A stretch of DNA of 64,000 nucleotides, from NCBI GenBank assembly GCA_030526405.1, contig JAUNCZ010000006.1, forward strand, positions 29,629-93,628, read 5' to 3'. This document shows, one piece after another, positions 57,953 to 64,000 of the stretch; within the stretch, counting starts at the first letter, position 1, and every line of letters starts with the position of its first letter. The position numbers were made by a program, and so were the translations under genes. This stretch comes from Lachnospiraceae bacterium (GTDB lineage Bacteria > Bacillota > Clostridia > Lachnospirales > Lachnospiraceae). The notes under the pieces are model-generated. The model saw nothing but the letters and a program-made list of their open reading frames with translations, made no database searches and had not been told where the DNA came from.

Positions 57953-59322
57953 TCATGAATATTATTCTCGGGGCAACCATGTACCCCACCATGCTTCTGG
58001 TATTTCTGATTACCAGAAAACAGACACTGAAGAGATCCAATCTGATCTTTGGTGTCCATCTTCCAAAGGAACAGATGGAATCTGAGGAGGTAAAACGGAT
58101 CACAGAACGCTGCAGAAAACAGCTGAATCTGGTTCTGGCAGAGATGATCCTTCTGCCTATCCCCATTTTTTTCCTGAAGCACTACTCTGTGGAATTCACC
58201 CTGTGGATGCTCTGGTTCTTTCTGAATCTTGTGGTGATGTCAGTACCCTTTATTCTTGCAAATAAGAAGGCTCTGAAATTAAAAGAGCCCAGGGAAGAAA
58301 CATCGACTCCTTTCATTCGCCATGTGGAACTGAATATCCTTCGCACTGTGAAGCTTAAGGACTTTCTTCCTGCAATTCTGATCTCTGCAGCTGCTGCCAT
58401 TGCAGTTTTTCCTGCCGGATCAGAACTGCTGCTTCCCCTGAAGATCGTTGCCGCAATCTTTGCTGTTCTGACACCTCTCTTCTATCTCACGGCTCTTTGG
58501 ATGGACCGCCTTCCAGTGATGGTGATCAGCGAAGACAGTAAAATAAATACCACTTACGCAAGGGCCAGAAAAACAGTGTGGAAAAACACCTGGTTGTGGA
58601 TGAGCTGGCTGAACACCGCCGTAATCCTGACCACCGTCATCACAGTGCTGCTGGATTTCCACTGTTATACAGTATTTCTGATCGCCACCATTCTGGAATC
58701 TCTGTTGGGAATCCTTCTTCTGGTGAGAACCGGCAAAACCATGCAGCTGGTGGATCAGAAATATGCCCCAGAACTGGAGCCAGCCTTTGATAAAGACGAT
58801 GACCAGTATTGGATCTGGGGTATGTTTTATTACAATCCATCTGATAAACGCAGCTGGGTAGAGAAACGCTTCGGCATCGGCACCACTGCCAACATGGCAA
58901 AAAACACAGGAAAAGCCACTGTGGTGGTGGCAGTGCTGGCTCTGATCTGGATTCCCTTTATGTGTATCTGGATGATCCTTGGTGAATTCACACCCATGCA
59001 TATCTATGTGAAGGAAAATACAGTGATCTGTCATCATGTAAAGGAGGATTATGTGATTCCTATGGATACCATTGAGAATGCATTTCTGCTGGAAGAACTG
59101 CCTGCCACCCGTGGAAGAATCAACGGAACCGGTGCAGAGGATATGGAAAAGGGAAAATACAACGGTAAAGGAGTAGGAATGTATACCTCCTTTGTAAATC
59201 CCCAGAACAGTGCCTTCATTCAGCTGGTTGCAGAAGGGAAAACCTATATTATCTGCGGGGAAACAGATGCGGAAACCCTGGAAGTGCTGGATGCATTGCT
59301 GACAACAGAAAACTTTTCGTAA
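57949..59322 (+). CDS. DUF1648/DUF5808-type membrane protein
   Basis: 457 residues with about eight hydrophobic segments. The sequence YWIWGMFYYNPSDKRSWVEKR (about residues 284-304) is the DUF5808 signature. The C-terminal about 110 residues after the last helix resemble a bacterial PH-like domain. Translation is coupled to the YtrA regulator. The role is unknown; such pairs are often linked to envelope stress, but this is not shown here. Confidence 0.82.
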   Translation: MIMNIILGATMYPTMLLVFLITRKQTLKRSNLIFGVHLPKEQMESEEVKRITERCRKQLNLVLAEMILLPIPIFFLKHYSVEFTLWMLWFFLNLVVMSVPFILANKKALKLKEPREETSTPFIRHVELNILRTVKLKDFLPAILISAAAAIAVFPAGSELLLPLKIVAAIFAVLTPLFYLTALWMDRLPVMVISEDSKINTTYARARKTVWKNTWLWMSWLNTAVILTTVITVLLDFHCYTVFLIATILESLLGILLLVRTGKTMQLVDQKYAPELEPAFDKDDDQYWIWGMFYYNPSDKRSWVEKRFGIGTTANMAKNTGKATVVVAVLALIWIPFMCIWMILGEFTPMHIYVKENTVICHHVKEDYVIPMDTIENAFLLEELPATRGRINGTGAEDMEKGKYNGKGVGMYTSFVNPQNSAFIQLVAEGKTYIICGETDAETLEVLDALLTTENFS

Positions 59323-59334
59323 TGTAAACAAAAG

Positions 59335-59378
59335 AATGATCGCCACTCCTATGCAGAGCTGGCGATCATTTTTCATTT
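59335..59378 (+). terminator. Terminator of the YtrA/DUF5808 operon
   Basis: AATGATCGCCA (59335-59345) pairs with TGGCGATCATT (59360-59370), followed by TTTTCATTTC. Confidence 0.85.
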
Positions 59379-59387
59379 CATAAATCT

Positions 59388-60386
59388 TTATTTCGACAGA
59401 GTCAGTGCATAAAATGCCACTGCACTTGCCGCTGCCACATTCAGAGAATCCACACCGTGGGCCATAGGGATCTTTACAGTAAAATCACACTGGGCAATGG
59501 TACTCTCCGGCAGTCCCATTCCTTCATTTCCAAGAATTACCGCCAGCTTCTCCACCTTTGCCAGCTCCGGATCGTCGATAGACACGGAATTGTCCGTGAG
59601 GGCCATGGCACAGACCTTGTAACCCGCCGCATGGAGCTCATCAATGTAACTGTAAACTTTCCTGTCATTTCCCTCTGTTCCGGCATCACCGGAAGAATCC
59701 TGTTTGTTCACTGCCCCCTGATTGCCCGCTGAGTCAGTAGCATCAGACAGATAAAAATCCTTGGATGGCGTATAGCCCTTAAAAAAGGTCCATGGAATCT
59801 GGAACACAGTGCCCATAGATACACGGCTGGCCCTTCTGTACAGGGGATCTGAACAGGTGGATGTAAGGATCACCGCATCCATATTCAGAGCTGCCGCAGA
59901 ACGGAAGATAGCTCCCACATTGGTGGGATTCTCCACATCATCCATAATGGTTACACGGATTCTCTCCCCGGGAATCGCCTCCAGGATTTCTGTGACAGTG
60001 GGTAGTTCTCGCCTCTTCATCACACTGATCATGCCCCTGGTCATACTTAACCCGGTGATGGAAGAATACAGCTCATGGTCGCATACATAAACACGAAATT
60101 CTTCTTTTTCTTTGTCCGAAAAGAAGTCAGAGATCTTTTCCAGCACCTCTTCCGCTTCCTGATTCAGGTGATTCTTTTCTGCCAGAGCAGATACCGGCTC
60201 ATACCCTGCCCTCATGGCTCTCTCAATCACCTTCGGACTTTCTGCAATGAACAAGCCGATTTTTGGTTCATAATAATGATACAACTGATTTTCATTGAGA
60301 CCATCATACATGGCCAGCTCCTCACGGAACTCCTCCATCTGTAAGCTGGTGGTTTCCACCAGTCGAATCTTTGGATATGTTTTCAT
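59388..60386 (-). CDS. TrmH/SpoU-family RNA 2'-O-methyltransferase
   Basis: 332 residues: an N-terminal substrate-binding extension and a C-terminal SPOUT knot domain with motif 1 NPTNVGAIFRSA, motif 2 VILGNEGMGLP and motif 3 IPMAHGVDSLNVAAA. It methylates a ribose in tRNA or rRNA; the site is not predictable. A Ser/Gly/Asp-rich loop (about residues 215-245) is inserted before motif 2. The ATG at 60384-60386 is chosen; a longer frame runs through repeat copy E and is rejected. Confidence 0.88.
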   Translation of the reverse strand: MKTYPKIRLVETTSLQMEEFREELAMYDGLNENQLYHYYEPKIGLFIAESPKVIERAMRAGYEPVSALAEKNHLNQEAEEVLEKISDFFSDKEKEEFRVYVCDHELYSSITGLSMTRGMISVMKRRELPTVTEILEAIPGERIRVTIMDDVENPTNVGAIFRSAAALNMDAVILTSTCSDPLYRRASRVSMGTVFQIPWTFFKGYTPSKDFYLSDATDSAGNQGAVNKQDSSGDAGTEGNDRKVYSYIDELHAAGYKVCAMALTDNSVSIDDPELAKVEKLAVILGNEGMGLPESTIAQCDFTVKIPMAHGVDSLNVAAASAVAFYALTLSK

Positions 60387-60431
60387 AGATAAAAACCCCT
60401 CTTTGTTTAATCCAGTACCCTCCACTGAGTC

Positions 60432-60503
60432 TGATAGGAAGATGTCAGCTAAAGCTGACCAGAATCGCGCGCCAAGTTTCCGCGAGGGTCGACTTGAATT
60501 CTC
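60432..60503 (-). repeat. Dispersed repeat, partial copy E (inverted)
   Basis: About 70 bp matching the left part of the element on the minus strand (TTCAAGTCGACCCTCGCGGAAACTTGG through CTTCCTATCAGA). It lies between the TrmH start and the cardiolipin synthase stop. ACTCAGTGGA next to it may be a remnant of the element's other end. Confidence 0.7.
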
Positions 60504-60537
60504 ACCACCTATGGCATCAGGGGAGATTCCGGCTGAG

Positions 60538-62112
60538 TTATAAAAGTTCTGCAAACAGTCTGAGAACCAGCTGTCCCAATCGCAGCGGCATAGAACGTCC
60601 GCTTCTGTACTGCTCTGTCACTTCCCGACACTCCTCAAAGGTTTTATCAAAATCTGCCTTGATATCAGTAACAGCCTTGCCTCCATACATATAGCATCCA
60701 TTTTCAAAATGATGATACAGGCTTCGATAATCCAGATTTATGGTTCCGCAGGTGGCCATCTTGTCATCTGCCACACACATTTTTGCGTGACTGAAGCCCG
60801 GCGTCCACTCATAAATTCTGACACCATTTCTGACAAGTCGATGATAAAAAGATCTTGTGACACTGTATACAGTCTTTTTATCCGGTATTCCGGGAGTAAT
60901 GATCCGCACATCGACACCTCGTTTTGCAGCCAGTGTCATGGCATGATTCATCTCATCTGTCAGAATCAGATAAGGAGTTGTAAAATAGCAATACTTCTCT
61001 GCCTTGTTCAGCATGGTGATATACACCTCTTCTCCCACCTGCTCATTGTCCATAGGCGAATCTGCATAGGGAGTAACATAGCTGCAGGTATTCTCACCCA
61101 CCTGCACCTCAGGAAATTCCACGTTCAGATACTGATAAAAATCCGTGTCGTCCTCATCATGCTCATTGATGGCGTTCCACATCTCCAGAAACATGGCGGT
61201 AAAACTTCTTACTGCCCTTCCAAAAATCTTAACACCGGTATCACGCCACATTCCGTAGGGATGGGTGATGTTAAAATACTCATCCGCCAGATTGTAGCCT
61301 CCTGTAAATGCAATCTTACCATCAACCACAGTAATCTTTCTGTGATCTCTGTTATTCAGAAACAGATTTCTTCCCAGATCCACAGGGTTAAATACACGAC
61401 ATTTGATTCCAAGAGACTGCATTTTATCCATAAACTGCTGATTATCAATGAAGAAAATGCTGCCCATATCATCATAAAACAGGCGCACTTCCACACCGTT
61501 GGCTGCACGATCGGCAAGAACCTCCTGGATTCGTCCCCAGGCCTCCTTATCCTCGATGGCATGGTATTCCATAAAGATAAAATGCTCTGCCTCTCTCATT
61601 GTCTGAAGCTGAGCCTCCAGCCCTTCCTCCGCGGTGGGATAAAATATCACATCCGTATCACGATAGGTTGGATAGAATGCATATCTCTTCAGATACTTTG
61701 CAACACTTGCCGCCGGCGCATCCTTCTCCTGAAATTCTTCCAGTACATCCTGGTTCTTGTCCAGCATGGGCAGGATCACATCATCCACATCCTCAAATCT
61801 CTTTCTCATCTTCTTTGTAAGACCATCCATACCCACAAGAAGATAGATACAGACCCCCATCACCGGAGAAACCAGGATCAATATGATCCAGGGCATCTTC
61901 ATAGTGGAGGTTCGGAACTGAGAATAGATACCAAGTACAAGAAATAATCCCAGAAGCTCCGTTGCAATTTTGAATATGATCAGATACTCATTCAGCTTTG
62001 CAAAGGAGACGATCAATACAGCCAGAGAAATCAAAATGGATATTGCCACAAAAAGCAAACGCCGAACACCATTTTTATTTGCGGTCTTCTTCTCAATAGT
62101 AATTCTTTTCAT
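60538..62112 (-). CDS. cls: Cardiolipin synthase (phospholipase D type)
   Basis: 524 residues. Two N-terminal membrane helices (about 17-65) and a third short one are followed by two PLD repeats with HKD motifs: NRDHRKITVVDGKIAFTGG and SHAKMCVADDKMATCGT. It joins two phosphatidylglycerols, or a related lipid pair, into cardiolipin at the membrane. Length is normal. Confidence 0.92.
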   Translation of the reverse strand: MKRITIEKKTANKNGVRRLLFVAISILISLAVLIVSFAKLNEYLIIFKIATELLGLFLVLGIYSQFRTSTMKMPWIILILVSPVMGVCIYLLVGMDGLTKKMRKRFEDVDDVILPMLDKNQDVLEEFQEKDAPAASVAKYLKRYAFYPTYRDTDVIFYPTAEEGLEAQLQTMREAEHFIFMEYHAIEDKEAWGRIQEVLADRAANGVEVRLFYDDMGSIFFIDNQQFMDKMQSLGIKCRVFNPVDLGRNLFLNNRDHRKITVVDGKIAFTGGYNLADEYFNITHPYGMWRDTGVKIFGRAVRSFTAMFLEMWNAINEHDEDDTDFYQYLNVEFPEVQVGENTCSYVTPYADSPMDNEQVGEEVYITMLNKAEKYCYFTTPYLILTDEMNHAMTLAAKRGVDVRIITPGIPDKKTVYSVTRSFYHRLVRNGVRIYEWTPGFSHAKMCVADDKMATCGTINLDYRSLYHHFENGCYMYGGKAVTDIKADFDKTFEECREVTEQYRSGRSMPLRLGQLVLRLFAELL

Positions 62113-62226
62113 AATAATAAACCTTTCCCTTGACCTGGACGGAAAACCACTATCTTTAGCTGATGAGTAGTTGACACATTTTTCTCCTGCATATTCCTTA
62201 TATAGTAGCTTTCTGTACGGGAAAAG

Positions 62227-63006
62227 TCAAATCAACCCGCAAAGATTTAATCCTTTTTTTATACCTTCTGAGTAGATGGAATCGGTAACTGTATATCTCT
62301 CCCTTAAATACTCAGAAGCCTCCTTCATAACAATTCCCTGAGCAACTGTTTCCAGCATGGGAAGATCGTTCATACTATCCCCAAATCCATAGGTATCTGA
62401 AAGAGATATCCCCAAAGCCTGGCAGATTTTTTCCACACCTGTCCCCTTTGTATATCCCTTCAACATGATTTCAATATAATGGTACTCCTTGTGGATCAGC
62501 ACATCAAACCAGGGAGACAGCGCCTCACTAAGCTCATCAAGGGGACAATCCTCCTCCGGATATCCGGTGATCTTTGAAATCCTGTTAATATCCTCTGTTA
62601 CAGGTTTCATATAAGAAGGATAGTTTCTTTTCATGGAAGCAACCGCATTCTGAAATACCGGTGGAACATAATTTGTATCCACGTGGAAATAATCGGGATT
62701 TTCAATATAGAAGGGACACTTGTATTGATAGAGCAGCGGAATGATCTTCTGACAATCCTCCCCCTCCACAGCAGCATCCACCAACACCTCATCACCAAGG
62801 GTTACATAGCTTCCGCAGGCCAGCACCATCCCCTGTAGGGGCAGTGCCCTCACCTCCTCCGGAATCATGCTGGCAGCTCTGCCGGTACAAAGAATATTAT
62901 TATGACCATTATCCGCGCACTGGGTCAGAGCCTCTCTGGTACTCTCAGGAACACCGCAGTCGTTGCGGTAAAGAGTGCCATCCACATCAAAAAATATAAC
63001 AGACAT
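62227..63006 (-). CDS. Cof-type HAD-IIB phosphatase
   Basis: 259 residues. Motif I is [12 protein letters not shown] (residues 5-16) and the C-terminal [12 protein letters not shown] is the HAD-IIB motif IV. A cap domain lies between about residues 80 and 185. Likely a sugar-phosphate or flavin-type phosphatase; the substrate is unknown. It has AAGGAG 7 nt before the start and a repeat array directly upstream. Confidence 0.88.
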   Translation of the reverse strand: MSVIFFDVDGTLYRNDCGVPESTREALTQCADNGHNNILCTGRAASMIPEEVRALPLQGMVLACGSYVTLGDEVLVDAAVEGEDCQKIIPLLYQYKCPFYIENPDYFHVDTNYVPPVFQNAVASMKRNYPSYMKPVTEDINRISKITGYPEEDCPLDELSEALSPWFDVLIHKEYHYIEIMLKGYTKGTGVEKICQALGISLSDTYGFGDSMNDLPMLETVAQGIVMKEASEYLRERYTVTDSIYSEGIKKGLNLCGLI

Positions 63007-63044
63007 AAAAACTCCTTTCGTTGCTGGAAAATGATCCAGAAATG

Positions 63045-63660
63045 GATATCACGTGGTGGCTCGTGTGCAACTTCACTTCTGGTATTAAAAAAACGAGGAT
63101 TATGCATCCGAGGGGGATTCGATTCTCCGAACCGCTCTGCGGTTCCTCGGTCCGTTCGCTGGGAAAAAGGTCCACTGGACCTTTTTCTATTTCCAGCTCT
63201 TCTCCGAACCGCTCTGCGGTTCCTCGGTCCGTTCGACGGGAAAAAGGTCCACCGGACCTTTTTCTGTTTCCGTCGAACCCCTCGACACCACGTGGTGGCT
63301 CGTGTTTAACTTCACTTCTGGTATTAAAAAAACGAGGATTATGCATCCGAGGGGGATTCGATTCTCCGAACCGCTCTGCGGTTCCTCGGTCCGTTCGACG
63401 GGAAAAAGGTCCACCGGACCTTTTTCTGTTTCCGTCGAACCCCTCGACACCACGTGGTGGCTCGTGTTTAACTTCACTTCTGGTATTAAAAAAACGAGGA
63501 TTATGCATCCGAGGGGGATTCGATTCTCCGAACCGCTCTGCGGTTCCTCGGTCCGTTCGACGGGAAAAAGGTCCACCGGACCTTTTTCTGTTTCCGTCGA
63601 ACCCCTCGACACCACGTGGTGTCTCGTGTTTATTTACGCTTCTGGTATTAAAAAAACGAG
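63045..63660. repeat. 162-bp tandem repeat array beside tRNA-Met
   Basis: The CTTCTGGTATTAAAAAAACG block recurs at 63315, 63477 and 63639 (162 bp apart) and at 63076, where the first unit is longer by a 77-bp internal duplication (CCGCTCTGCGGTTCCTCGG...). Each unit contains parts of the tRNA-Met T-arm (GTCGAACCCCTCGACACCACG) and the left half of its terminator. It also contains the hairpin AAAAAGGTCCACCGGACCTTTTT, a possible terminator. Both strands stay open in some frames because 162 is a multiple of 3, but no ribosome site is present. The array fills 63007-63685. Confidence 0.85.
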
Positions 63661-63684
63661 GATTTGAAAATCCTCGTTTTTTTA
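63649..63684 (-). terminator. Terminator of the tRNA-Asp/Val/Met cluster
   Basis: AAAAAAACGAGGATTT pairs with AAATCCTCGTTTTTTT; T-run follows on the minus strand. It ends the cluster next to tRNA-Met. Confidence 0.85.
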
Positions 63685-63685
63685 A

Positions 63686-63759
63686 TAGCGAGAGGGGGAT
63701 TCGAACCCTCGACACCACGGGTATGAACCGTGTGCTCTAGCCAACTGAGCTATCTCGCC
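63686..63759 (-). tRNA. tRNA-Met (anticodon CAT)
   Basis: 74-nt cloverleaf: acceptor GGCGAGA/TCTCGCT, anticodon arm CACGG-TTCATAC-CCGTG, T-loop TTCGAAT. The sequence fits an elongator Met tRNA; a lysidine-modified Ile tRNA cannot be excluded by anticodon alone. Confidence 0.92.
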
Positions 63760-63774
63760 ATATTAAATTTTATA

Positions 63775-63847
63775 TGGGACCTACAGGGCTCGAACCTGTG
63801 ACCCTCTGCTTGTAAGGCAGATGCTCTCCCAGCTGAGCTAAGATCCC
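63775..63847 (-). tRNA. tRNA-Val (anticodon TAC)
   Basis: 73-nt cloverleaf: GGGATCT/AGGTCCC acceptor with one G-U, anticodon arm TCTGC-CTTACAA-GCAGA, T-loop TTCGAGC. Confidence 0.95.
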
Positions 63848-63859
63848 ATATTTAGAAAG

Positions 63860-63933
63860 CGACCCGGAAGGGGTTCGAACCCTCGACCTCCGCCGTGACA
63901 GGGCGGCGCTCTAACCAGCTGAGCCACCGGGCC
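63860..63933 (-). tRNA. tRNA-Asp (anticodon GTC)
   Basis: 74-nt cloverleaf: GGCCCGG/CCGGGTC acceptor, anticodon arm CCGCC-CTGTCAC-GGCGG, T-loop TTCGAAC, discriminator G. Confidence 0.95.
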
Positions 63934-63944
63934 GTTCGCTTTTG

Positions 63945-64000
63945 ATTGAAGATCGTACCTTCAAAACCGCACACATTTTTCAACATCTCTTCTCATGTTT
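63945..64000 (+). other. Possible rRNA-operon leader or spacer at the window edge
   Basis: The plus strand reads GTACCTTCAAAACCGCACACA, like the conserved CTTxAAAAC-type sequence near Firmicutes rRNA genes (16S leader or 16S-23S spacer). An rRNA operon may begin just beyond the window. Evidence is only this motif. Confidence 0.3.

Noticed and set aside
62987..63740. Long open frames of about 240 codons on both strands at the 162-bp array
   Set aside because: They exist only because the repeat length is a multiple of three. They overlap tRNA sequence and lack ribosome sites.

Overview
The window looks like a chromosomal segment of a gut Lachnospiraceae acetogen, probably Blautia or a close relative. 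Evidence: a MetV/MetF methylene-THF reductase next to an RnfC2-type flavoprotein, HydF, a YtrA-type regulator, BceRSAB-like genes, a domain-permuted GH3 beta-glucosidase, strong AGGAGG ribosome sites and moderate GC. The species cannot be fixed from sequence alone. Nearly all genes are on the minus strand; exceptions are a PucR-type regulator (6.3-7.9 kb) and a YtrA/DUF5808 pair (57.6-59.3 kb).

Layout. 0-4.8 kb: a clipped NUDIX gene, a BASS transporter, and a queuosine operon (queC, YhhQ-type transporter, queF) behind a preQ1-I-like riboswitch and terminator. 5-10 kb: a URO-D/MtaA-type methyltransferase divergent from a PucR regulator, an ABC exporter, and a MATE 3' remnant cut off by a 184-bp repeat. 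10-20 kb: SGNH hydrolase, an ECF Co/Ni transporter (cbiM-cbiQ-cbiO), rhomboid protease, moaC-mog, AEC transporter, fruK-deoR. 20-34 kb: zinc peptidase, GH13 amylase coupled to a Bce-like two-component/ABC set, a NifX-like/SlyD fusion, feoAB with DtxR-like repeats, and an ABC-2 exporter. 34-42.5 kb: GH3, rnfC2-metV-metF (one-carbon metabolism), L,D-transpeptidase, thymidylate synthase. 57-64 kb: tRNA-Gln, YtrA/DUF5808, TrmH, cardiolipin synthase, a Cof-type phosphatase, a 162-bp tandem repeat and tRNA-Met/Val/Asp.

The most remarkable part is the 13.4-kb run 42,760-56,202, all on the minus strand with very short gaps or 4-bp overlaps: nifH-like 2, a fused NifD-like/NifK-like protein, hypF, hypC, hypD, hypE, a 136-bp tandem repeat, a TM1266-family protein, nifH-like 1, a separate NifD-like gene, a separate NifK-like gene, then hydF. 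It unites two complete nitrogenase-like modules with the whole Fe(CN)2CO-making HypCDEF set and the [FeFe]-hydrogenase scaffold HydF. HypA, HypB, any hydrogenase structural gene, HydE, HydG and NifB are all absent from the window. The product of this system is not known to me; an unusual metallocofactor assembly or reduction pathway is the leading inference. The NifX-like/SlyD fusion, Feo iron uptake and ECF metal uptake in the same window fit a heavy metallocofactor demand, but no direct link is shown.
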